NCBI RefSeq assembly: GCF_014596475.1
Contig: NZ_MECJ01000028.1
Location: forward strand, 434,001 to 498,000
Direction: 5' to 3'
From: Streptomyces sp. CBMA152
Lineage (GTDB): Bacteria > Actinomycetota > Actinomycetes > Streptomycetales > Streptomycetaceae
DNA: 64,000 nt
Shown one piece after another: positions 35,154 to 43,434 of this stretch. The position numbers were made by a program, and so were the translations under genes. The first letter of the stretch is position 1. Each line of letters begins with the position of its first letter. The notes beneath the pieces were generated by a model. That model was not told the origin of the DNA and did no database searches. It was given only the letters and a program-made list of their open reading frames with translations.

Positions 35154-36836
35154 TCAGTTGAGCGGCGGCGGCTGCCAGCCGCGCAGCACCGTGTCGAACT
35201 GCTCGCGGGTGGTCGCCCAGTCGGTCTCCGGGCCCGACATGTACACCGCGTACTCGGTGCCGCCGCCGTCCGAGAAGTACATCTGGTCGATCGCGTGCCG
35301 CTTGCCCGGGAAGCCCTTCTTCTCCACGTAGGTGAACTCCCAGAGCGAGGAGTTCACCTGGTCCCGGAAGGTGTTGGAGTGCAGCGTGATCCGCTGGTAC
35401 TTGGGCAGCCGCTTCTCCAGCGCCTTCTCCAGGTTCAGCTGGTGCATGTACGGATTCTCGAAGTCGGGCTTGCCCACGCTGATCCGGATGTAGTGGCGGC
35501 CGTCGTCCGGCGTGTAGTCGACCTCCTTGCCGTCCATCTGGCGCCGCCAGCCCTCGGGCACGAAGAGGGTGAACCCGGCCGGGTCCTTCACCCGCTGCCA
35601 TCCGTCGGGCAGCGACGCGTCGCCCTGCTTGGTCGGCTTGTCCGTGGCCTTGTCCGGGGACTTGCTGGCCGTGCCGGTCGTGGTGGTGCCGGTGCTGCTG
35701 TCGCCGCCTCTGTCGCGGTACTTGAGCACGGCGAGGCCGACCCCGCCGCCGACGACGGCCGCGAGCGCGACCACCAGGGCGACCGTCCGCCAGCGCCGCC
35801 TGCCCGCCGGGCGCGCGGGCGCGACGACGGGCGCGGGCACCACGGCCTCCGGTGCGGGCACGGGCGCGGGTGTGCGGACCGTACCGGAGCCGCCGGCAGG
35901 GCCGTTGGCCGCGTGCAGTTCGGCCTCGGAGACCTGCCGGGTCGGCACGTACTCGTGCGCGGCCTTGGGCTCGCGCCCCTCCATCGCCTCCAGGAACATC
36001 CGCTCGGCCTCTTCGGCCGAGGGGCGGTCCTCGGGGTCCTTGCGCAGCAGGGCGGTGATGACCGGGGCGAGCGCTCCCGCGTGGGTGGCGGGCGGGGGCT
36101 CCTCGTTCACCACGGCCTGCATGGTGGAGATGGGCGAGGAGCGGCGGAAGGGCGACTCACCCTGGACGGCGGTGTAGAGCGTGGCGCCCAGCGACCAGAG
36201 GTCGGAGGCGGGACCGGGCTGTCCTCCTCGTACCCGCTCGGGCGCCAGATAGTCGATCGAGCCGACGAGTTCACCGGTTCGGGTGATCGTGGAGTCGCCC
36301 TCGATGGCGGCGATACCGAAGTCGGTGAGCAGCACGCGCGCGTCGCGGGCGAGCAGGACGTTGCCGGGCTTGACGTCGCGGTGCAGCACCCCGGCCGCGT
36401 GGGCGGCGCGCAGCGCGCCGAGGACGTGCAGGCCTATTCGGGCGGCTTCGCGGGCTTCTATGCGCCCGGTCTCGGCGGCCTTGACGGCGTCGGCGAGCGA
36501 GGGCCCGTCGACGTACTGCATCACGATCCAGGGGCGGTTGTCGTGGTCGAGCACATCGTGGACGGTGACCACGCCGGGGTGCGTGATGCGCGCGGCGGCC
36601 CGCGCCTCCTTCTGCGTCCGCGCGTGCAGCACTACGCGGTCGGCCTCCGCCACGTACAGCGCGGCGGTCAGCTCCTTGACGGCCACCGTCCGGTGCAGGA
36701 CCTCGTCGTGGGCCCGCCAGACCTTGCCCATGCCACCGCGGCCGATGGTGTCGCCCAGACGGTAGCGCCCGGCCAGCAGCAGCCCCGCCGCCACCGCTTC
36801 CGCGCCCTTGCCGCTGTTGCTCTGGTTCTGTTCCAC
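35154..36836 (-). CDS. Membrane Ser/Thr protein kinase (third in transcription order)
   Basis: 560 residues from GTG 36836, directly after GGGGGAC. The kinase domain (about 20-285) is intact: IGRGGMGKVW, VAVKELT, LHRDVKPGNV, DFGIAA, GSIDYLAPE. A linker, one membrane helix (about 345-368), a Thr/Asp/Lys-rich stalk and an outer domain of about 155 residues (GWQRVKDPAGFTLFVPEGW...) follow. The outer domain keeps the DPxGFxLxVPxG signature and a Trp/Tyr-rich core. Ligand unknown. Confidence 0.9.
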   Translation of the reverse strand: MEQNQSNSGKGAEAVAAGLLLAGRYRLGDTIGRGGMGKVWRAHDEVLHRTVAVKELTAALYVAEADRVVLHARTQKEARAAARITHPGVVTVHDVLDHDNRPWIVMQYVDGPSLADAVKAAETGRIEAREAARIGLHVLGALRAAHAAGVLHRDVKPGNVLLARDARVLLTDFGIAAIEGDSTITRTGELVGSIDYLAPERVRGGQPGPASDLWSLGATLYTAVQGESPFRRSSPISTMQAVVNEEPPPATHAGALAPVITALLRKDPEDRPSAEEAERMFLEAMEGREPKAAHEYVPTRQVSEAELHAANGPAGGSGTVRTPAPVPAPEAVVPAPVVAPARPAGRRRWRTVALVVALAAVVGGGVGLAVLKYRDRGGDSSTGTTTTGTASKSPDKATDKPTKQGDASLPDGWQRVKDPAGFTLFVPEGWRRQMDGKEVDYTPDDGRHYIRISVGKPDFENPYMHQLNLEKALEKRLPKYQRITLHSNTFRDQVNSSLWEFTYVEKKGFPGKRHAIDQMYFSDGGGTEYAVYMSGPETDWATTREQFDTVLRGWQPPPLN

Positions 36837-36957
36837 GTCCCCCGCCCGGCCGGTTCTTAAGGGGCAAGGTTACGGAGCGGATTCCGGCCAGGGAACCTCG
36901 GGGGCACCTTGCGCCGGACCGACTGCGAAGTATGTGTCTGAGGCAACCTATGAACCG

Positions 36958-39807
36958 TCAACGAGTGGCGCTGTAGGCGGCCGTGGCCTGCGTATAGATC
37001 TCCGTCACCTTGTCCCGCTGCGGCTCCGGACCGATGACCTGGATGAGGTGATACCGGCCATTGAGAATCATGACCTGATTGCGCACGTAAACGGTCCGGC
37101 CAGTGCTGTCACGCCAGGTGAACTGCCCCTCGGCAGTCACTTTTCGGCCAATGTCGACCCGTCTCAACCCGGCCGCGGTGGCCCAGGCCGAGTCCCGAAA
37201 CGGCTGTAGCTCGCGCTCCTTGTCGCGCTGGTACGCGAGCGGGTCGTCACCCATGCTCTTGACGCTGTCCCGGCCGGGCACAACGACCAGCGTGAAGTCC
37301 CCACCGACATAACGGACTTGTCCGGCGTCATTGATGGGCTGCCGCTCGAAGGACGGATCGACGGCGGTCCGGAACCCCTCTGGGTCCGTACGGATCACGT
37401 ACCCCTTGGCGGGCGGCTGCCCGCCGGGCGCGGTGGTCTGGGTCTGGGGGGAGGAGGGCGAACCGGTGCGCTCGGTGGTGCCGGTGCCGGGCGTCGGCGT
37501 GGTGCGCGGTGCGCTCTTTCCGGCGGGCGACCCACCACCGTTGTCCGTCGCGTCCTTGGAGCCGGACCTGGGCATGAAGAACACGGCGTACGCGAGGGCG
37601 GCGACGAGGAGCAGAAGGACGAGCAGGACGAGGCTGCGCCCGAGGGAACGGGGTGTGTTCTCTCGTTCTGGCGCGCGCGTGCGCTCCCGCTTCGGCGTAC
37701 GAGACGTACGGGATTCGGCCCGCAGGGAGACGCCGGGCTCGCTGAACTCCTCATGTCTGCTCAGCCGCTCCGGCCTGCGGGGCTTGGGCTGACGCTTCTG
37801 TCGATGGCGGCCGTGCTCACCGGAGGCCGCGCGGCGGCGCCGCACCAACTCGCCCCGACGCCGCAGGATCGGCAGCCGGGTCGCATCGGGCGAGGGCAGC
37901 GGGACGACATGGGTGCCCGCGTCCGGTTCGGGCGCGGACCGCACGATCGAGCGCAGCCAGCCGCGCAGCTCCTCGAAGTCCGGCCGCTCGGTGGGGTCCT
38001 GGCGCAGCAGCGACTCCACGACCGGCCGCAGCGGGCCGCACTCCTCGGCGAACGCGGGCGGCTCGCCGCACACCATCTGCACCAGCTCGACCGCGTTCTC
38101 CTCCGGGTACGGAGCGTGCCCCTGCACCGCCCGGAACAGCAGCGCGCCCAGCGCCCACAGATCGGTGGCGGGCCCGATCGGCGGCGCGAGCCGCCAGTTC
38201 TCGTGTATCGGCCCGGCCTGCTCGGGCGCCCACCGCTCGGTGACACCCCCCACGACGGCGATGCGCGTCTGCCGCGCCCGCTCGGCCGCGAGGCGTGTGG
38301 TGGGCCCGTGGTACCCGCCCCCGTGCGGCTGCGGCGCCACGGCTCCCCAGCCGCCCGCGCCGTTCTCCCGGGCGACAACGCCCGCACTGGCATGCGTCTG
38401 CCGCTGCGCGTCGGCCCGCAACGCGTCGGCCCCGGCCCCGACGGCATGCGGCAAGGCGGGCTGCGGCGCGGCGGAGGGCGGGGGGCCGGTGGTGGCGGGG
38501 GGTGCGCTGGGGACGCCGGGTGCGCCGGAGGAGGTCGGTGCGCCCGGCGGGCGGGCGAGTTCCGGACGCGGGATCCAACGGCCCGTGACCGGGTCGTACG
38601 CCCGCCTGGTCCGCCCCGAGTCCGGGCCCTCCTCGACTGCGTAGGGGCTCGCGGACGCGGTGGTGTGGCCGGTGGTGTGGCTCGTGGCCGGTGTCGCGTG
38701 GGATCCGGCGGCAGGCGTACGGGGTACGCGCGTCCCGCTCACCGGGTCGTACATGTCCCGGTCGACGACATCAGCCCTGGAGCCGGTGTCGGCGTCGCGC
38801 CACACACCCTCCAACTCGGCCTGCGGGGGCGCCGGACGCTGCATGGGCAGTGCCCCGTCGTCCCCCACGCGCGCGGCGGCCCGCGCTCCGGCCCGGTACG
38901 CGGCGATGGCCCCGGCGCGTGTTCCGGCGGCGGTGGAGGTGCCGGGCCGGGGCACGAGGGCTCCGCCTTGTCCGGGGCCCGCCTGCCCGTTGGCCGCCTC
39001 GACGTCATCATCCGGGCCGTCTCCGTCCGGTCCCGCCGGGGACCAACCCGCGGGCAGCGCCGGCGCCCTGGTCGACGGAAGCGAGGCGGGCCGGGCGGCC
39101 GGAGCCGTCGGCGCGGGCGGCCTGAAGGGGGCGTGGGGGTCAACGACATCAGCCCCGTCGGTCGCCTCCACCGGCTCACCGGCACCCGGCGCCCCGAAGT
39201 CGTCGTCCCCACCGTCGAACCCCGCCGGCACCACCGCGTAACCGCACAGCGCTTCCTCCGCCGCGCCGACCGCGAGACCGGTCAGCATCACGCGGCCGTC
39301 ATCGCATATCAACACGGTCCGGGCCGTGATGTTCCGGTGCGTCCAGCCGTGCGCGTGCAGCACGCGCAGCGCGGTCAGCACATCCGAGGCGACCTCCGCC
39401 GCCCGGTACGGCGCCATCGGCCGCTCGGCGAGCAGCGCGGCCAGTGGCCGGGCCATGACGAGTTCGCTGACGATCCACAGCGAACCGTCCTCGGCGAACA
39501 CATCGAAGACCTGGTCGAGCCGGGGATGGTCGGGGATCCGCGCGGCCGCCTGGGCCGCCTCGATCGCGCGCCGCAGAAACGGATCGGCGGGCCGTCGCTG
39601 CGCCCCGCCGCCGAACCCTCCCCCGTACCGCCCGTCCGCCCCCTGCACCTCGGCGTCGACGACCTCCGGCAACGGCACCCGCCGCACCAGGACTTCCTGT
39701 CCGCTGTAGGTGTCAAACGCCCGGGTCTCGACCAGTTCGTACTCGTCCGAAGGCGGCAGCGGCAGCCGATAGCGGTCGGCGAGCACCCGACCCGCATACT
39801 CGTCCAC
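36958..39807 (-). CDS. Membrane pseudokinase with a 320-residue insertion
   Basis: 949 residues from GTG 39807 (MDEYAGRVLADRYRL), four bases after GGGGAGG. The kinase fold is recognisable but lacks catalytic residues: the glycine loop is absent (VETRAFDTYSGQEV), the VAVK Lys is replaced (VLVRRV, 39-44), HRD is THRN (156-159) and DFG is TGLA (176-179). Residues about 192-510 are a Pro/Ala/Gly-rich insertion with two YDPV(S/T)G repeats (353, 404); the C-lobe then resumes at RWAPEQ with DLWALG (549-554). A basic stretch, one membrane helix (about 724-744) and an outer domain (GYVIRTDPEGFRTAVDPSF) follow. It is probably a scaffold or allosteric partner of the neighbouring kinases; that role is inferred. 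Confidence 0.85.
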   Translation of the reverse strand: MDEYAGRVLADRYRLPLPPSDEYELVETRAFDTYSGQEVLVRRVPLPEVVDAEVQGADGRYGGGFGGGAQRRPADPFLRRAIEAAQAAARIPDHPRLDQVFDVFAEDGSLWIVSELVMARPLAALLAERPMAPYRAAEVASDVLTALRVLHAHGWTHRNITARTVLICDDGRVMLTGLAVGAAEEALCGYAVVPAGFDGGDDDFGAPGAGEPVEATDGADVVDPHAPFRPPAPTAPAARPASLPSTRAPALPAGWSPAGPDGDGPDDDVEAANGQAGPGQGGALVPRPGTSTAAGTRAGAIAAYRAGARAAARVGDDGALPMQRPAPPQAELEGVWRDADTGSRADVVDRDMYDPVSGTRVPRTPAAGSHATPATSHTTGHTTASASPYAVEEGPDSGRTRRAYDPVTGRWIPRPELARPPGAPTSSGAPGVPSAPPATTGPPPSAAPQPALPHAVGAGADALRADAQRQTHASAGVVARENGAGGWGAVAPQPHGGGYHGPTTRLAAERARQTRIAVVGGVTERWAPEQAGPIHENWRLAPPIGPATDLWALGALLFRAVQGHAPYPEENAVELVQMVCGEPPAFAEECGPLRPVVESLLRQDPTERPDFEELRGWLRSIVRSAPEPDAGTHVVPLPSPDATRLPILRRRGELVRRRRAASGEHGRHRQKRQPKPRRPERLSRHEEFSEPGVSLRAESRTSRTPKRERTRAPERENTPRSLGRSLVLLVLLLLVAALAYAVFFMPRSGSKDATDNGGGSPAGKSAPRTTPTPGTGTTERTGSPSSPQTQTTAPGGQPPAKGYVIRTDPEGFRTAVDPSFERQPINDAGQVRYVGGDFTLVVVPGRDSVKSMGDDPLAYQRDKERELQPFRDSAWATAAGLRRVDIGRKVTAEGQFTWRDSTGRTVYVRNQVMILNGRYHLIQVIGPEPQRDKVTEIYTQATAAYSATR

Positions 39808-39912
39808 GACGCCTCCCCAGAGCGCGCTGTCCCCCGAACCCGTCAATTCCGGTCGATTACCGGCCCATTGTGGCTGCGTACGGTCCGCGGGCTCTCACGA
39901 TACGTGGCCTGC

Positions 39913-41922
39913 TCAGTCCTTGGGGCTGAACGTGTCGAACGCCGTCTTACGCAGCGTCGCACACGGCTCGGCGTCCCACTCGCCCGCCTTGCAGGTGATC
40001 ATGATCGCGTAGCCGTGCGACCCGTCGGCCTTGAAGCCACGGTTGAGCACGCGTACGTGCTGGCCGCTCTGATCCCGCTCGAACGTCCAGTCGGCCACCG
40101 TGGGGTAGCCCTTGTACGACACCGACTGTATGCCGACCAGCTTGTAGTTGCTGCTGCTCCCCGCGACCGCGCCGGCGAGCTCCAGCCAGGCCCGCTTGGC
40201 GTCGTCGGACGGGCTGGAGTTGAAGTCGACCTGGACACGCGGGAAGCCGCCGTTGGCGCTGTATATGCCGCCCGAGTTCTCCCCGGCTGTGCCGGTGCGG
40301 TGGAACCCGGCGGGCATGGCCATGGAGAAGTGGAAGTCGCCGTCGGTGACCATGGTGTAACCGCTGGGCAGCCCGGCCGCGTTGCCGTTCCCGGACCCGG
40401 ACCCGGTGCCGGGGGTCGCGGGCGAACCGGAGGTCTTGCCGCCGCTCTGCCCCTCGGTCTGCGCCTGCCCCTGTCCGCTGCCCTGACCCTGGCCCTGCGC
40501 CTGGCCGTTGCCGGTCTTGCCGTTGGCGTTCTTGTCGCCGCCCGCCGTGGCCCCGCTGGACGCGGCCTTGTCGCTCTTGCCGTCCTTGCCGGTCTTGGCC
40601 TTGCCATTGTCGTCACCGCCGCCACTCAGCGCTATCGCGAGCACCGTGCCGAGCACGGCCAGCGCCGCGACGACCGCGATGATCACGAGGGTGCGGCGCG
40701 GCACCACGTCGGTGAGCGGCGCCCGCACCGGCGCGGGCGGCCCGGACGGCGTCGGGGGCGCGACGGACGCCGACCCGGCCGCCCCGCCAAGGGACTTGGC
40801 GGCGGTCTTGCCGACAGCCCGGTCCTTTGCCTTCTCTTTCGCCTTCTCCTTGGCGGTGGTCTGCGCCGCCACCGCCGCGTTCCGTACGGACTTGAGCGCG
40901 CCCCGCATCCGGTCGGCGGCCGCGTCGGCCACCTCCTTCGCCTTCGCGCCCGTGTCGCCCTTGGGCTCGCCGGGCACGGGGGGCAGCGCGACGACCCGCG
41001 TCACCTCGGACGACACCGGCTCCGGCGCAGGCTCCGGCTTCTCCGGGGCGTGGATGACCTCGGTGAGCAGCGCACGCGCCGCCGCGTTGTCGAGCCGCTG
41101 CTCGGGGTCCTTGGCGAGCAGCCCGTAAATGACCTTCTCCAGGAGCGGTCCCGCGTTCTGCGGCGGGTCCACCGGCTCGGTCATGACCGCGGTCAGCGTC
41201 GCTATCGCCGAACCCTTGTCGTACGGCGGGACGCCCTCCACGCTCGCGTAGAGCAGACCGCCCAGCGACCACAGGTCGGCGGCCGGACCGGGCTTGTGGC
41301 CACGCGCGCGCTCCGGCGAGATGTACGAGGGCGCGCCGACGAGCATGCCGGTCGAGGTGATGGACGGGTCGCCCTCGACCTGCGCGATACCGAAGTCGGT
41401 GAGCACGACCCGGCCGTCCTCGGCGATCAGCACGTTGGACGGCTTCACATCACGGTGCAGGATGCCCTCGCGGTGCGCGGAGCGCAGCACGTCGAGGATG
41501 GCGAGCCCGACCTCGGCGGCCCGGCGCGGCGTCAGCAGCCCGTCCTCGCGCACCGCTTCGGCGAGCGACTTGCCCTCGACGAGTTCCATGACGATCCACG
41601 GCCGGTCGTCCTCGTCCACGACGTCGTAGACCGTCACCGCGCTGGTGTTGCGGATCCGGGCGATCGCCTTGGCCTCGCGCAGGGTGCGCGTGATGAGCCG
41701 ACGCTTCTCCTCGTCGTCGATGCTGCTGGGAAAGCGCAGCTCCTTGACGGCGACGGTACGGCCCAGCGTCTCGTCGACGGCACGCCAGACCGTGCCCATG
41801 CCGCCACGGCCGAGCACATCCCCGAGCCGGTACCGATCGGCCAGGAGCCTGCCCTCGGCCTTACGGCCGGGCTCCTTCCGCTCGTCCCGCTGGGGCTCCC
41901 GCGACTGCTCCGCCTCCGACAT
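39913..41922 (-). CDS. Membrane Ser/Thr protein kinase (first in transcription order)
   Basis: 669 residues from ATG 41922 with GAGGGG four bases upstream. The kinase domain (about 30-290) is intact: LGRGGMGTVW, VAVKELR, LHRDVKPSNV, DFGIAQ, GAPSYISPE. A long Ala/Lys linker (about 320-400) leads to a membrane helix (about 415-438), then a stalk very rich in Gly, Gln, Lys and Ser, and an outer domain opening GYTMVTDGDFHFSMAMPAGF. It leads the kinase row and is divergent from the serine hydrolase gene. Partner substrates are unknown. Confidence 0.9.
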   Translation of the reverse strand: MSEAEQSREPQRDERKEPGRKAEGRLLADRYRLGDVLGRGGMGTVWRAVDETLGRTVAVKELRFPSSIDDEEKRRLITRTLREAKAIARIRNTSAVTVYDVVDEDDRPWIVMELVEGKSLAEAVREDGLLTPRRAAEVGLAILDVLRSAHREGILHRDVKPSNVLIAEDGRVVLTDFGIAQVEGDPSITSTGMLVGAPSYISPERARGHKPGPAADLWSLGGLLYASVEGVPPYDKGSAIATLTAVMTEPVDPPQNAGPLLEKVIYGLLAKDPEQRLDNAAARALLTEVIHAPEKPEPAPEPVSSEVTRVVALPPVPGEPKGDTGAKAKEVADAAADRMRGALKSVRNAAVAAQTTAKEKAKEKAKDRAVGKTAAKSLGGAAGSASVAPPTPSGPPAPVRAPLTDVVPRRTLVIIAVVAALAVLGTVLAIALSGGGDDNGKAKTGKDGKSDKAASSGATAGGDKNANGKTGNGQAQGQGQGSGQGQAQTEGQSGGKTSGSPATPGTGSGSGNGNAAGLPSGYTMVTDGDFHFSMAMPAGFHRTGTAGENSGGIYSANGGFPRVQVDFNSSPSDDAKRAWLELAGAVAGSSSNYKLVGIQSVSYKGYPTVADWTFERDQSGQHVRVLNRGFKADGSHGYAIMITCKAGEWDAEPCATLRKTAFDTFSPKD

Positions 41923-42044
41923 GCGTCCCCTCTGCGATCCCTGATCCGCGCCCGCACCGACCGCGTCCCGGCCGACGGCTCCCCGCAACTTGCCTCGTGA
42001 GGCGGCCCGGTTCACCGCTTTGTCCTGCTTCTCCTGCCGGGGGT

Positions 42045-42062
42045 CCGGGGGTTGGCCCCCGG
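42045..42062. repeat. Hairpin in the divergent kinase / serine hydrolase region
   Basis: Stem CCGGGGG / CCCCCGG with loop TTGG, between the two divergent starts. Its role is unknown; the surrounding 250 bases otherwise show no gene and no convincing promoter. Confidence 0.45.
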
Positions 42063-42171
42063 GGGAGCGGCACCCGCCCTGGCAGAACGTCCATTGTCTC
42101 TCACGCCGGGACCAATGATTGTCCCGGGTCCGCCGTCCGCCAAGATGGCTCCCGGAAGGGGGACGACCGCG

Positions 42172-43413
42172 ATGCCGACACTTCGGACACTGCTCGCCAT
42201 ACCCCTGGCCGGCTCGCTCTGCGCCCTGGGCAGCCTGTGCCTGCCCAGCCCTCCGGAGCCCCCGGACCGCCCGGACCCGCAGGTCACCGCGCTCACCCGA
42301 CTGGTCACCGAGGGCGCCGCCCCGGCCGCCGCGCTGCTCGCCGAGAACCGTACGGACCCCGGGTCCCACACGGATCCGCCGTCCAGCACGGACTCCCCGT
42401 CGGACACGGACTCCCGGCCGGGCACGGACTCCCTGTCGGACACGGACTCCCGGCCGGGCATGGACTCCCTGTCGGACACGGACTCCCGCTCGGGCACGGA
42501 CTCCCAAGCCCGCACCGGCTCGGCGTCCCGCACCAGCTCCCGGTTCCGCACCGCCGGATCCGGCCTCGGCCGCGCCGACCGCTTCCGGGCGGGCAGCGTC
42601 ACCAAGTCCTTCGTCGCGACGGTGGTGCTCCAGCTGGCGGCCGAGGGCAGGCTGAACCTCGACGACACCGTGGAACAGCATCTGCCGGGCCTGATACGCG
42701 GCCATGGAAACGACGGCCGCCACCTCACCCTGCGCTCCTTGCTCTCCCACACCAGCGGTCTGTTCCCCTACACGGCCGACACCACGGTCCCGGTTCCACT
42801 CACCCCCTCAGCAGCCGTCCGTATCGCCCTCGCCCACTCCCCCGGACCCTTGGGCACCTACGCGTACTCGAACACCAACTACGTAGTCCTCGGCATGGTT
42901 GTTCAGCAGGTCACCGGCCACTCCTACGCGGCTGAGGCCGAACGCCGCATCATTTCTCCCCTCCGTCTCACCGGCACCTCCTTCCCGGGTGCCCGCACCA
43001 CGCTGCCCTCCCCGCACAGCCGCGCGTACTCCGCCGACGGCCGGGACGTCACCGACCTCGACCCGCGCCGGGCGGGGGCCGCCGGAGAACTGGTCTCCAC
43101 GCTCGCCGATCTGAACCGCTTCTACGCGGCCCTGCTCGGCGGCGAGCTGCTGCCCGCGCCCCAGCAGCGCGAACTGCTCAGCACCGCCGCCACCCACGGC
43201 GTATACGGCCTCGGCATCTACCCGCAGCGGCTCTCCTGCGGGATCACCGTCTGGGGCCACAACGGGCATATATCGGGCAGCCTCGTCCACGCGGCCGCCA
43301 CCGTCGACGGCCGCCACACCGTCGTCTTCCGCATCAACACCGACACCCTCACCGACCCCTCCCTGGAACTCGCCCTGCTCAACACCGAGTTCTGCCCGAC
43401 GCCCACCCCGTAG
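42172..43413 (+). CDS. Serine hydrolase, class C beta-lactamase / D-Ala-D-Ala carboxypeptidase type
   Basis: 413 residues from ATG 42172 (SD AAGGGGG). A signal peptide (about 1-27) exports it. The three family motifs are present: SVTK in FRAGSVTKSF, YSN in YAYSNTNY, and HNG in WGHNGHISG in place of KTG. It should act on cell-wall peptides or similar amides and esters outside the cell. Between signal and catalytic domain lies an Asp/Ser-rich tandem repeat of 12-residue units (TDSLSDTDSRPG) that replaces the usual N-terminal strand region, so fold integrity deserves checking. The final Cys near the terminus may pair with an earlier Cys. Confidence 0.82.
   Translation: MPTLRTLLAIPLAGSLCALGSLCLPSPPEPPDRPDPQVTALTRLVTEGAAPAAALLAENRTDPGSHTDPPSSTDSPSDTDSRPGTDSLSDTDSRPGMDSLSDTDSRSGTDSQARTGSASRTSSRFRTAGSGLGRADRFRAGSVTKSFVATVVLQLAAEGRLNLDDTVEQHLPGLIRGHGNDGRHLTLRSLLSHTSGLFPYTADTTVPVPLTPSAAVRIALAHSPGPLGTYAYSNTNYVVLGMVVQQVTGHSYAAEAERRIISPLRLTGTSFPGARTTLPSPHSRAYSADGRDVTDLDPRRAGAAGELVSTLADLNRFYAALLGGELLPAPQQRELLSTAATHGVYGLGIYPQRLSCGITVWGHNGHISGSLVHAAATVDGRHTVVFRINTDTLTDPSLELALLNTEFCPTPTP
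42387..42506 (+). repeat. 36-bp in-frame tandem repeat in the serine hydrolase gene
   Basis: Units at 42387-42422, 42423-42458 and 42459-42494 plus a 12-base partial copy (42495-42506) each encode TDS-SDTDS-RPG. Units differ by only one to three bases, suggesting recent slippage or duplication. Confidence 0.85.
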
Positions 43414-43434
43414 CCCCCGGCTGGGCCCGTCGCC

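Noticed and set aside
36958..39807. Calling the pseudokinase gene broken by insertion
   Set aside because: The frame is continuous, the C-lobe, membrane helix and outer domain are well conserved, and codon bias is normal throughout; a retained pseudokinase fits better than a pseudogene.
31753..41922. PASTA-type (PknB-like) kinases
   Set aside because: No PASTA repeats are present; the outer domains share a different pattern.
37318..42000. 1560-residue plus-strand frame opposite the kinases
   Set aside because: A shadow of the minus-strand kinase genes: Arg/Gly/Val-rich without domains.
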